Below are positions 27,600 to 35,098 of a DNA stretch of 64,000 nt, one piece after another. The stretch comes from Rubrobacter tropicus (GTDB lineage: Bacteria; Actinomycetota; Rubrobacteria; Rubrobacterales; Rubrobacteraceae). The translations under genes and the position numbers were made by a program. The DNA lies in NCBI RefSeq assembly GCF_011492945.1, contig NZ_CP045119.1:2294001-2358000 (forward strand), given 5' to 3'. The notes under the pieces are model-generated. The model did no database searches, was not told where the DNA came from, and was given only the letters and a program-made list of their open reading frames with translations. Within the stretch, counting starts at the first letter, position 1, and the number at the start of each line of letters is the position of its first letter.

Positions 27600-27985
27600 A
27601 GGGGGAAGGGCTCGCAACGCTAACCCGTATCATGCTGGTCGACGATCACCTCGAATTCAGGAACCTCATGGTCGAACTGCTCGAAGGCCAGCCCGACCTC
27701 GAGGTCACGGCCCAGGCCGGCTCCCTCACCGAGGCCCGTAGCCAGGTGGCGACGGCGAAGTTCGACGTGGTAGTCCTCGACCTCGGCCTCCCAGACGGCA
27801 ACGGGGCCGACCTGATCGGCGAGCTGCACGAGGCGAACCCCGAGGGTTCCGTCCTGATAATGAGCGCCAGCCTCCACCCGACCAACATCGAGAGGGCCAT
27901 GCGCGCGGGCGCTGCAGAGGTCCTCGATAAACTCTCCTCCCCCAAAGAGGTAATCTGCACCGTGCGACGGCTCGGAAACGCCTGA
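27596..27985 (+). CDS. Receiver-only response regulator
   Basis: 129 residues from a TTG that overlaps the kinase stop (ATTGA), with AAGGAGG upstream. Receiver fold with acidic pocket V-D-D-H, phospho-acceptor in V-V-L-D-L-G-L-P-D-G (near residue 60), Ser switch (I-M-S-A-S), and a Lys near residue 112 (L-D-K-L). Partners of NarL-type kinases usually carry a LuxR-type DNA-binding helix-turn-helix, but this protein stops at the end of the receiver. It may act by protein contact or phosphotransfer, or the DNA-binding part may have been lost. Its TGA lies inside the repeat element that follows. Confidence 0.85.
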   Translation: MKGEGLATLTRIMLVDDHLEFRNLMVELLEGQPDLEVTAQAGSLTEARSQVATAKFDVVVLDLGLPDGNGADLIGELHEANPEGSVLIMSASLHPTNIERAMRAGAAEVLDKLSSPKEVICTVRRLGNA

Positions 27986-28038
27986 CAGCCGATGGCTGAC
28001 AGCGGAGGCGGGGCCGCAGCGGGCTGACGGCTGACGGC
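27981..28038. repeat. Family 1 element B: heptad units
   Basis: CCTGACA (containing the receiver gene's stop), AGCCGAT, GGCTGAC (27987-28000), then, after a GC-rich spacer, GGCTGAC twice (28022-28035). The element leads directly into the hairpin at 28039. Confidence 0.65.
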
Positions 28039-28073
28039 GCGGATCGCAGTGGCTCAATGCCACTGCGATCCGC
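28039..28073 (+). terminator. Perfect 15-bp hairpin ending the kinase/receiver operon
   Basis: GCGGATCGCAGTGGC-TCAAT-GCCACTGCGATCCGC followed by TTTAGG. Its apex GGC-TCAAT-GCC is identical to that at 13936-13970 although the stems below differ. Confidence 0.8.
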
Positions 28074-28127
28074 TTTAGGCCACCCGGGATCGGCCGGGCT
28101 CCATGCCGCACACCCCACCCATGAGAG

Positions 28128-28198
<71 letters not shown>

Positions 28199-28225
28199 TT
28201 GTGCGTAGGTCTTCCGGGCTCTGCT

Positions 28226-28300
<75 letters not shown>

Positions 28301-28338
28301 CGGAGACCAGGGGTGAGTATAACAAAGGGCGCGCGGCT

Positions 28339-29151
28339 TTAAATGACGGCCGCGGGCGTCACGGCCACTATCTCCTCGTCGAGAAAGCGGCTACCCAGAG
28401 TCGCGAACTCTTCGGGATCTGCGCTGCAGACGTACGTGGCGTTCCCCTCGTCCTCGACGTTTAGGGGGCGTCGCAGGTTACCGCGGCGCGAGAGCATCCG
28501 GCCGACCTCAAGAGCGGTCTGGCCGGCGGAGGAGATCAGGCGCACCTCGGGCCCAAGGATCCGGTTTATGGGCGCGGAGATGAGCGGGTAGTGGGTGCAC
28601 CCGAGCACCACGGCGTCCACCCGCCGCCGCATGAGCGGCTCCAGATATCCCGCCGCCACGGACTCGAGCTCGGGCCCGTCCACGATGCCCTTCTCGATCA
28701 GGGGCACGAACTCGGGGCACGCCTGCTCGTAGACCTCTATACCGGCGTCCAGAGAGTGAACCGCCCGCCTGTAAGCCGCGCTCCTGGCGGTCAGCTGCGT
28801 CGCCAGGACACCGACGCGGCGATTGCGCGTCTCCTCGACGGCTGCCCTGGCTCCGGGCTCCACGACGCCTATGATCGGGACCTCGAAGGAGCGCTGCAGG
28901 GTGCGCAGGGCGGCGGCGGCGGCCGTGTTGCAGGCGATCACGACCATCTTCACGTCCTGCTCGACCAGGTAGCGCACGATCTCGAACGCGAACCATCTGA
29001 CCTCGGCGGGGTCCCGCGGCCCGTAGGGGACCCGCGCCGTGTCCCCGAAGTACAAGGTGTGCTCGTAGGGCAGCCGATCCCGAATCTCCGCCAGAACCGT
29101 CAGCCCCCCGACACCCGAATCGAAAACCCCTATAGGCCGTGGATCGCTCAC
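28339..29151 (-). CDS. murI: Glutamate racemase
   Basis: 270 residues, normal family length. It makes D-glutamate from L-glutamate for peptidoglycan. Both catalytic cysteines are present: C74 (V-I-A-C-N-T-A) and C185 (L-G-C-T-H-Y-P-L). The substrate-binding F-D-S-G-V-G-G at the N-terminus and F-G-D-T-A-R-V-P-Y-G are also seen. Start is GTG at 29151. A perfect TATAAT lies only eight bases upstream, so the transcript may begin at or very near the start codon (leaderless). The two tRNA genes lie downstream on the same strand. Confidence 0.95.
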   Translation of the reverse strand: MSDPRPIGVFDSGVGGLTVLAEIRDRLPYEHTLYFGDTARVPYGPRDPAEVRWFAFEIVRYLVEQDVKMVVIACNTAAAAALRTLQRSFEVPIIGVVEPGARAAVEETRNRRVGVLATQLTARSAAYRRAVHSLDAGIEVYEQACPEFVPLIEKGIVDGPELESVAAGYLEPLMRRRVDAVVLGCTHYPLISAPINRILGPEVRLISSAGQTALEVGRMLSRRGNLRRPLNVEDEGNATYVCSADPEEFATLGSRFLDEEIVAVTPAAVI

Positions 29152-29159
29152 GGGGCTCT

Positions 29160-29165
29160 ATTATA
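29160..29165 (-). promoter_or_regulatory. -10 box of murI, possibly leaderless
   Basis: Perfect TATAAT on the minus strand, eight bases before the murI GTG. The expected transcript start falls between 29154 and 29151, that is, on the start codon. The -35 region (TTGGAA, 15-base spacer) is weak. Confidence 0.5.
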
Positions 29166-29202
29166 TCCGTTCAACAGACTTTCCAATGAACTCACCCGGA
29201 CC

Positions 29203-29694
29203 ATGATCTCCTTCGGCCGTCAGGGCAGACGCTTCGAGCACCGCGTAGCCGGCCTCTGCACCCACAACGGATACGTCCTCCTGACGAGGGCGGATCAAGA
29301 CGATTACCGGCTTCTACCCGGAGGGAGGGTCGAACTTTCGGAAGACACCCGCACCACCCTGAGCCGCGAATTGATCTAGGAGACAGGGTACGAGGCGGAG
29401 ATCAAAGACCTGCTCCGGAAAGTCGAGAACTTCTGCAACCTGGACAAAACCGACTACCACGAACCGGCCTTCATCTACGCCGTCTCTCCCACAGACCCGG
29501 CCATCCTGGATAGGAGCTGGACCCGTCGCACGTTGAACGGAGACATCGAAATCGAGCTCCGGTGGTTCCAGCTAGACCAGATCAAAGCCCTCGACTTCAA
29601 GCCATCTCTCCTTGCCTCCGGCTTAAAAGCCCCGCCCCAAACACCACAGCACGTAACAGCAATAGAGCCACTCCAGAAAGAAGCTGACCGCTGA
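29203..29694 (+). pseudogene. NUDIX hydrolase interrupted by an amber codon in the Nudix box
   Basis: From ATG 29203 the frame gives G-L-C-T-H-N-G-Y-V-L-L-T-R and the start of the Nudix box (G-G-R-V-E-L-S-E and R-E-L-I). It then hits TAG at 29377 and continues in the same frame with E-T-G-Y-E-A-E and 100 more NUDIX-like residues to TGA 29692. In the consensus R-E-U-x-E-E-x-G-U the TAG replaces the first of the two Glu, a metal ligand. A single G-to-T change from GAG explains it. The last codons lie in a family 1 repeat. It is probably dead or depends on amber suppression. No function is expected from the 58-residue N-terminal product. Confidence 0.8.
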
Positions 29695-29768
29695 AAGCCT
29701 CCGAAGGAGGCGTGCTGACAAGGCGCGAAGCGCCGGGCTGAAAGCGTAGGCCGAAGGCCGAAGCGTGC
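29681..29768. repeat. Family 1 element C: heptads and three GAA mini-hairpins
   Basis: AGCTGAC-CGCTGAA carries the NUDIX stop. Then GCCTCC-GAA-GGAGGC (29697-29711), GTGCTGACA, GGCGC-GAA-GCGCC (29722-29734), GGGCTGAA, and GGCC-GAA-GGCC (29749-29759). All loops are GAA on the plus strand. Confidence 0.75.
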
Positions 29769-29800
29769 GGGCCCCGGAGGGGAACCGTCCGGGGCCCTTC
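29769..29800 (-). terminator. Hairpin after ssrA
   Basis: GGGCCCCGGA and the near-complement TCCGGGGCCC form a long GC stem just beyond the tmRNA 3' end, in the right place to terminate ssrA. It also ends the repeat element on the other side. Confidence 0.65.
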
Positions 29801-29802
29801 AG

Positions 29803-30155
29803 TGGAGGCGGCGGGACTCGAACCCGCGTCCGCGAGCGCGCCGTCCGTGAGATTCTACGAGCGTAGCTCCCGGTTTAGTTTCGCCTTCCGCGCCGGACCG
29901 GGGCGCCGCCGCGGGGCTAGCCCTTCAAGTGTCCCCCAGAAGCTCCGGGCCGGAACCCCTGAGGTAGAGCCCACTAAATGACACCGGACCCCGGGCCGTG
30001 GGCCGCCCGGACCGATGGGCTACCTAGTTTAGTTAGGCTGCCATCGCAACATTGTCGTTGGCGAGTATCTTTGTCGCCGGCGTTTTACGAGTCTCCAGCA
30101 AACTCGGCTCGTCTCACTGGACGCTGACCACTCCCGTCGAAGCCAAAACGCCCCC
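29803..30155 (-). ncRNA. ssrA: Transfer-messenger RNA
   Basis: About 353 bases. The minus strand opens GGGGGCG-TTTTGGCTTCGACG and closes GGTTCGAGTCCCGCCGCCTCC, the tRNA-like ends of tmRNA. The resume frame can be read as A-T-K-I-L-A-N-D-N-V-A-M-A-A and then TAA, a good tag (A-N-D-N core, hydrophobic end; M-A-A where many species have L-A-A). Pseudoknot-like GC stems fill the remainder. It rescues stalled ribosomes together with SmpB, whose gene lies 197 bases upstream on the same strand. The discriminator A is followed by CT, so CCA must be added. Confidence 0.93.
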
Positions 30156-30161
30156 TGTGTA

Positions 30162-30197
30162 GGCAGTGATTTTATCACTGCCGCCGTCAGCCGTCAG
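30162..30197 (-). promoter_or_regulatory. ssrA promoter with overlapping palindrome
   Basis: Minus strand: -35 CTGACG (30197-30192), 17 bases, -10 TAAAAT (30174-30169), transcript start expected near 30162, seven bases before the tmRNA 5' end. The -10 lies in the middle of a perfect palindrome GGCAGTGAT-TTT-ATCACTGCC (30162-30182), a possible repressor site. The -35 is built from a family 1 heptad. Confidence 0.6.
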
Positions 30198-30350
30198 CTA
30201 TCAGCTTTCAGCCACCGATAGACCAGGCGAGATGGCCTGCGCCCCACGGGCGGTTTGCAGCACCGTGAACACTTAAAGCCGCTCGCATCGCTGGCTCCCA
30301 TTCGAGACAACAAAGCTGACGGCTGAAAGCTGATAGCTAATAGCTGACCA
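30183..30350. repeat. Family 1 element D: two heptad arrays
   Basis: Four units on the minus strand at 30186-30213 (GGCTGAA, AGCTGAT, AGCTGAC, GGCTGAC). Five exact units on the plus strand at 30314-30348 (AGCTGAC, GGCTGAA, AGCTGAT, AGCTAAT, AGCTGAC), ending four bases from the smpB stop. The two arrays face each other across about 100 bases with no gene. Confidence 0.8.
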
Positions 30351-30352
30351 CT

Positions 30353-30805
30353 CTACCGGCGCAGGCTCTCCTTGACGGCGCGTTGCATCTCGCGTTCCGC
30401 CGTCTTGCGGGCGATGTCGCGGCGCTTGTCGTACTCGCGCTTGCGGCTGGCTACTCCGATCTGGAGCTTGACGTTGCCGTTTTTGGAGTAGAGCTTGAGC
30501 GGGACGAGGGTGTTGCCCTCGGTCAGGGTTTTGCCGATGAGGCGGTCTATCTCCTTGCGGTGCAGGAGCAGCTTCCGGTCGCGGGTCGGGCGCTGGTCGC
30601 GCTGGGTGGCGTTCTCGTAGGGGGAGACGTGCATCCCGATCAGGAACACCTCGCCGTCGCGCACCCGCGCGTAGCTCTCCTTGAGGTTGGCCCGGCCTTC
30701 GCGGATGGACTTGACCTCGGGGCCCGTCAGCGAGATCCCGGCCTCGTAGGTCTCTTCTATGTTGAAGTCGTGCAAAGCTTTCTTGTTGCGCGCAAAGTCG
30801 GTCAT
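30353..30805 (-). CDS. smpB: SsrA-binding protein SmpB
   Basis: 150 residues. Starts M-T-D-F-A-R-N-K-K-A-L-H-D-F, then the OB-fold signature L-T-G-P-E-V-K-S-I-R-E-G, and the basic C-terminal tail (K-R-E-Y-D-K-R-R-D-I-A-R-K-T) that mimics mRNA in the ribosome. It delivers tmRNA to stalled ribosomes. The ATG overlaps the rnr stop by four bases (30802-30805), so the two are co-translated. ssrA follows on the same strand, giving a complete trans-translation block. Confidence 0.96.
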   Translation of the reverse strand: MTDFARNKKALHDFNIEETYEAGISLTGPEVKSIREGRANLKESYARVRDGEVFLIGMHVSPYENATQRDQRPTRDRKLLLHRKEIDRLIGKTLTEGNTLVPLKLYSKNGNVKLQIGVASRKREYDKRRDIARKTAEREMQRAVKESLRR

Positions 30806-32415
30806 AGCCGTTTCACCACTCTTAACTCGGCCCGCCGCATGAGCGGGAGTACGTCGATCAATTCTACCAGCACCCTGTCCCCCACCCTGTAGGAAGCCCC
30901 GATGGTGTTGTTGGACAGCACCACGCCGCTCTCCTCTAGCTCCCACCAGCCAGGGAGCTTGCTGACGTGGACGAGCCCGGTTGCGCCCGTCTCCAGTTGG
31001 ACGAAGAGGCCGAAGGAGGCGGTGCTCACGACCGTCCCTTCCAGGTCCTCACCGACGCGGTCGCGCATCAGCCACATCAGGGTGTAGTCGTCAGCAGTGC
31101 GCTCGCAGATCGCGGAGCGGTACTCCCGCTCGGAGATCTCGGCCGCGACGGTCGGAAGGTCGGCCGGGGCCTCGTCGCCCAGCAGAGCCCGGTGAACGAG
31201 GACGTCGGCGTAGCGCCGGATCGGGGAGGTGAAATGCGTGTAGTGCTCCAGCGCGAGCCCGTAGTGCCCGTCGTCTTGGGGCGAGTAGAGCGCGCGCGGG
31301 ATGGAGCGCAGTATCAGATAGTTTACGGCGTCGGACTTCGCCATCTGGGAGATGGTCCCGAGGTTCTCGGGCGTCGGCTCGACCTGCATCCCGACCGCCG
31401 CTAACCTCTGGCCCAAGGTCTCCAAGGATTCCTCGTCCGGCCTCTCGTGTACCCGGAAAACGCCGCCGTTGCTGCCAGATAGCATCCTCGCCACGGCCTC
31501 GTTGGCGAGGACCATGAGCTCCTCTATAAGCTCCCGCGCCGGCGTCGAGCGCCGCGTCGTAGAGCCCACGGGGACCCCGTCTTCGTCCAGCTCGTACTCG
31601 GGCTCCCTCCCGCCAAGCTCCAGCTTGCCCCGCCTGGCCGCCCCCGTCTTCAGGCGCCGGGATAGGTCGTAGGCGGCCCTTACCAGGTCGGACTGCTCCG
31701 TCTCTCCCCCACCGTCCAGAAATGCGTCTACGCCGGCGTAGGTGAGCCTCGCGTCGCTGACTATAAGGCTCCTGTAGGCCACGGCGCTTTTCGTCTCACC
31801 GCCCCCCGAAACCTCCACCTCTGCCGTCACCGTGGCCCGCTCCACGTTCGGCTTCAGCGAGCAGACGTCGTTCGAGAGCCGCTCGGGCAGCATGGGCGCT
31901 ACGGTGCCGGGCAGGTAGACCGAGTTCCCCCGGAACTCCGCCTGCCTGTCGAGCGCGGAGCCGGGCTCTACGAAGTGGCTAACGTCCGCGATGTGCACCC
32001 ACACCCTGTAGCCGTCGGCCAGGCGCTCGACGGAGATGGCGTCGTCGAAGTCCTTCGCGTCGTCGCCGTCGATCGTGACCGTCGGCAGGTGCCTGAGGTC
32101 CCGGCGCTCACCGATCGGCTTCCCGGCGACGGCCTCCGCCCCCGCCTCGACCTTCGGGGGAAACGTCCGTCCGGTTCCGATAGAGGCAAACAGGGCTTCG
32201 TAGACGTTGCGGGGGTCGTCCGAGGGTCCGATCACGCGCGTGACCTCGCCCCGCAGCGAGCGGTTCATCTCCCTCGCGTTCACCAGCACGATGTCCCCAA
32301 CCTCGGCCCCACGCCGAACCTTGCGTCCGACCAGCACAGGACGACGCTCCTCCACGAACAGAGGATCGGCGACGGAATACTTGCCCCTTCGGACCAGCAC
32401 AGCGGGAATAATCAA
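30802..32415 (-). CDS. rnr: Ribonuclease R / RNB-family 3'-5' exoribonuclease
   Basis: 537 residues, shorter than the usual 700-800: the N-terminal helix-turn-helix and part of the cold-shock region are absent, leaving an OB-like start, the RNB catalytic domain (about 85-430) and a C-terminal S1 domain (about 460-535, G-T-V-V-S-T-A-S-F-G-L-F-V). The catalytic Asp cluster is seen in T-I-D-G-D-D-A-K-D-F-D-D-A-I. It degrades structured RNA and, with tmRNA, the defective message. Start TTG 32415 with a weak ribosome site. Another start upstream is not supported. Confidence 0.88.
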   Translation of the reverse strand: MIIPAVLVRRGKYSVADPLFVEERRPVLVGRKVRRGAEVGDIVLVNAREMNRSLRGEVTRVIGPSDDPRNVYEALFASIGTGRTFPPKVEAGAEAVAGKPIGERRDLRHLPTVTIDGDDAKDFDDAISVERLADGYRVWVHIADVSHFVEPGSALDRQAEFRGNSVYLPGTVAPMLPERLSNDVCSLKPNVERATVTAEVEVSGGGETKSAVAYRSLIVSDARLTYAGVDAFLDGGGETEQSDLVRAAYDLSRRLKTGAARRGKLELGGREPEYELDEDGVPVGSTTRRSTPARELIEELMVLANEAVARMLSGSNGGVFRVHERPDEESLETLGQRLAAVGMQVEPTPENLGTISQMAKSDAVNYLILRSIPRALYSPQDDGHYGLALEHYTHFTSPIRRYADVLVHRALLGDEAPADLPTVAAEISEREYRSAICERTADDYTLMWLMRDRVGEDLEGTVVSTASFGLFVQLETGATGLVHVSKLPGWWELEESGVVLSNNTIGASYRVGDRVLVELIDVLPLMRRAELRVVKRL

Positions 32416-32462
32416 AGCCTGACCCCGGTCTGGAAAGTCGAGAAAAACACCGAGGAGATTCT

Positions 32463-32677
32463 AGCACGCCGCCTGCGGCGGCTTTCAGCCCGCTACGCCC
32501 TAAGGGCTCCGCTATCAGCACGCATCGGCCTGCTCCGCAGTCCTCGCTCTCAGCTGTCAGCTTTCAGCCGCGTGGGGCGCGACCGGGCGGCGCCATACCC
32601 GACGGTTCCGTTGCCGAAGAGCGCAACGCTTACAGACGACTCGCTAACGTGCTGAAAGCCCGCGAAGCGGGCGTGCT
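32463..32677. repeat. Family 1 element E: heptads, mini-hairpin and conserved core
   Basis: Minus-strand units AGCTGAG, AGCTGAC, GGCTGAA at 32549-32569; AGGGCT-type hairpin near 32500; GCCCGC-GAA-GCGGGC at 32658-32672 between GCTGAAA and GTGCTGAA. The stretch 32582-32650 resembles 55429-55495 (shared landmarks GACCGGGC, TACAGACGACT and GCTGAAAG). Nothing coding is seen in the 285 bases between rnr and ftsX. Confidence 0.75.
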
Positions 32678-32710
32678 GAAGATCTAGGCGCCTTTGGCGC
32701 CTAGATCTTC
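32678..32710 (-). terminator. Perfect 15-bp palindrome overlapping the ftsX stop
   Basis: GAAGATCTAGGCGCC-TTT-GGCGCCTAGATCTTC. The right arm contains the last ftsX codons and its stop (32701-32703); the left arm repeats them inverted. It probably terminates the ftsEX transcript and abuts repeat element E. Confidence 0.7.
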
Positions 32711-33585
32711 CTGAGGAACCTTGTTACGGAGAGGAAGCTGCCGCCCACTCCGATCGCGACGCCCACGAAGACTAGGATCACGAGTATGGAGGCCGTGTTT
32801 ACGGCGTCGGAGACTATCGGGACGAAGGTCAGTTCCTGGCGGGTCCAGTCGACGAAGAGGTAGTTGAGCCAGACCACCGTCAGGGCGGCCAGGCCGGCTC
32901 CGAGGAGGCCCTGCATCAGGCCCTCCAGCACGAAAGGCGTTCGGACGAAGCCGTCCGAGGCGCCGACCAGCTTCATGACCTCTATCTCCTTGCGGCGGGC
33001 GAAGATCGAGAGCCGGATGGCGTTCGAGATCAAGAGCACGCTCGCGACAAGGAACAGGATCGTCGCCGCGTAGAGGCCCCAGATCATGTACGAGGTAACG
33101 GAGTTGAGCCGTTCGATGGTCTGCTGCGGATAGCTCAGGTTCTCCTCGTCGTACCCTTCGGCCTTGAGCTTGTCCGCCACGCTGTTGGCGAAGTCCGGGT
33201 CGGTGAGCTGTATCTGCAACGAGGCGGGCAACACGCCGGGGTCGAGGTTCTCGTAGAGCTCGGGCTGCTCCTCGAAGGTGTCCTTGAACGCCGCGAGCGC
33301 CTCGTCCTCGGAGACCCGGTTTACGCTTGCGACCTCTTCCCAGCCCTGCGCCTTCTCCTCCAGAGCCGCCATCTCCTCCTCGCCGCGTCCCGGCATGAAG
33401 ACCTCGACGCTGACGTCCTCGCGCACGGAGCCTATCACCCCCTCGACGTGCGAGCTCACGAGCAGGCCGACGCCGAGGACCAGGATGCAGATGAACGTGG
33501 TGGTAACGGCGGTTATGCTCATCAGCAGGTTCAGGCGGATGTTCTTGAACGCCTCGCCCAGAAAGAAGCCCAGGTTAAACCTCAT
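32701..33585 (-). CDS. ftsX: Cell-division protein FtsX
   Basis: 294 residues: cytoplasmic start (F-F-L-G-E-A-F-K-N-I-R), TM1 at about 22-45, a large extracytoplasmic loop to about 165, then three more TM segments with R-R-K-E-I-E-V-M-K-L-V-G-A-S in the cytoplasmic loop, the family hallmark. FtsEX couples the divisome to peptidoglycan hydrolases outside the cell. The start lies inside the ftsE 3' end (11-base overlap). The last codons form one arm of a 15-bp palindrome. Confidence 0.94.
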   Translation of the reverse strand: MRFNLGFFLGEAFKNIRLNLLMSITAVTTTFICILVLGVGLLVSSHVEGVIGSVREDVSVEVFMPGRGEEEMAALEEKAQGWEEVASVNRVSEDEALAAFKDTFEEQPELYENLDPGVLPASLQIQLTDPDFANSVADKLKAEGYDEENLSYPQQTIERLNSVTSYMIWGLYAATILFLVASVLLISNAIRLSIFARRKEIEVMKLVGASDGFVRTPFVLEGLMQGLLGAGLAALTVVWLNYLFVDWTRQELTFVPIVSDAVNTASILVILVFVGVAIGVGGSFLSVTRFLRKI

Positions 33586-34261
33586 CAGCGTAAGCCCCCT
33601 TGACCTTGTCGCGGACGATGCGGCCCTCTTCGAGGGCCACTACCCGCTTGCGCATCACGTCCACCATCTCCCTGTCGTGCGTGGCGACGACGACGGTGGT
33701 GCCGGTGCGGTTGATCCTGTGCAAGAGCTGCATGATGCCGACGCTGGTGTTCGGGTCCAAATTGCCCGTAGGCTCGTCAGCCACCAGTATCGGCGGCTGG
33801 GAGACGAACGCGCGCGCTATCGAGACGCGCTGCTGTTCGCCGCCCGAGAGCATCTCGGGGAACTTGTCCATCTTGCCCGAGAGGCCCACGAGGTCCAGGA
33901 TCTGGGGCACCTTGGTCCTTATGACCCGCCGCCTCTGCCCCGTTACCTCCATGGCGTAGGCGACGTTCTCGGCGGCAGTCTTGTTCGGCAGCAGCTTGAA
34001 GTCCTGGAAGACGCACCCGATGTCCCGCCTCAGACGCGGGATGCGGCGCCTGGGGACCGACGAGAGCCTCGTGCCGTTGACGAATATGGCACCAGCGGAG
34101 GGCTCCATCTCCTTGAGCATGAGGCGCACCATGGTGGACTTGCCGGAACCGCTGGCCCCGACCAGGAACACGAACTCCCCGGCGTCTATCTCCAGGTTGA
34201 GCCGCTCCAGGGCGACCGTGTCTTTGCCGTAGACCTTCGTGACGTTGCTGAATCGGATCAT
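33575..34261 (-). CDS. ftsE: Cell-division ATP-binding protein FtsE
   Basis: 228 residues from ATG 34261 with GGAGAGG upstream (the open frame extends further without support). Walker A G-A-S-G-S-G-K-S-T, Q-loop Q-D-F-K-L-L, signature L-S-G-G-E-Q-Q-R, Walker B L-V-A-D-E-P-T-G-N-L-D, switch His A-T-H-D. The N-terminal M-I-R-F-S-N-V-T-K-V-Y is family-typical. It forms the ATPase of the FtsEX complex at the septum and overlaps ftsX. Confidence 0.95.
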   Translation of the reverse strand: MIRFSNVTKVYGKDTVALERLNLEIDAGEFVFLVGASGSGKSTMVRLMLKEMEPSAGAIFVNGTRLSSVPRRRIPRLRRDIGCVFQDFKLLPNKTAAENVAYAMEVTGQRRRVIRTKVPQILDLVGLSGKMDKFPEMLSGGEQQRVSIARAFVSQPPILVADEPTGNLDPNTSVGIMQLLHRINRTGTTVVVATHDREMVDVMRKRVVALEEGRIVRDKVKGAYADEV

Positions 34262-34375
34262 GGACCTCTCCGGATGTGGCTTACACCCCGCCGCGCGAGG
34301 CGGGGCCCGGCCCGAGGTTCCCCCTCCAGGAACTTTTTCGGCCACGGGAGACCTTAGCAACAAAAAGTGGCATTA

Positions 34376-35092
34376 TCAACCGCCGCCCCCGATCTCGACC
34401 CCGGACACCCTCCCCGTCAGCACGACGGCCCCCTCCCTCGTCCTGGCGTCGGTAATGGTCGCCCCGTAGGGCAAACCCTTCACCGGATACCGGAACGCCG
34501 TGCCGGCCAGCAGCGAGTCTGCCAGGTACCCTGGCACCGTCATGCCCGCGGCCCGCACGGTGCCGGGACGAAATACGAGCGCGTTCCCCTCGACGCCGAC
34601 GTCTCCCTCCACCGCCACCGGGAAGGTCGTCCCGAGCACCGAAGCCTCGGAGTCGATGGTGGCGCCTTCTTCCCGCAACCCCACGCCGTTGACGGGCACA
34701 CCGGCGTTCTCCCGCGCCAGCCGCGAGACTTCTCGTTCCGAGATCGTGAGCCGGACCCGGCCGGAGAGCGGCTCCTCCACGACGGCCGTCCTGCCGCTGA
34801 CGCTCTCCCCCACACTCACGCTGAACGGCTCGAGGTCCATCGCCACGCCCTCGGCCCGCACGCCCCCGAGGTCCGTCCCCCCGACGGAGATCCTGCCACC
34901 GGAGAACTCGCCGAGGAGCATCTCCCACTGGGGATCGCTCTCCAACTCCACACCGGGACGTTCGGCCAAACCGAGCCGGTCCTGCACGTCGCGGGCGACG
35001 AGACCCTCCAGTACCGCCGGCAGGACGAAGTACGGGACGACCACAAAGACGAGGGCGCCGAGCATGACTACGAACAGGAGGAATCTTCGCAC
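34376..35092 (-). CDS. DUF2993 (LmeA-like) membrane-anchored protein
   Basis: 238 residues. One N-terminal hydrophobic helix (about 4-26), which is a signal anchor or signal peptide. The rest is beta-rich and amphipathic with no catalytic motif: L-E-G-L-V-A-R-D-V, S-D-P-Q-W-E-M-L-L-G and a tail that ends in G-G-G-G. This fits DUF2993, whose studied member LmeA binds phospholipids and helps lipomannan maturation in mycobacteria. Here it lies between prfB (six bases away) and ftsE, probably in the same transcript. Assignment to the family is by pattern. Confidence 0.65.
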   Translation of the reverse strand: MRRFLLFVVMLGALVFVVVPYFVLPAVLEGLVARDVQDRLGLAERPGVELESDPQWEMLLGEFSGGRISVGGTDLGGVRAEGVAMDLEPFSVSVGESVSGRTAVVEEPLSGRVRLTISEREVSRLARENAGVPVNGVGLREEGATIDSEASVLGTTFPVAVEGDVGVEGNALVFRPGTVRAAGMTVPGYLADSLLAGTAFRYPVKGLPYGATITDARTREGAVVLTGRVSGVEIGGGG

Positions 35093-35098
35093 TGAAGA

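Noticed and set aside
29377-29379. TAG in the NUDIX gene as pyrrolysine
   Set aside because: No pyl genes are seen, the host group does not use it, and the position normally holds Glu, which one base change restores.
30186-30348. Heptad arrays as a CRISPR
   Set aside because: Units are only 7 bp in direct tandem, with no spacers and no cas genes in the window.
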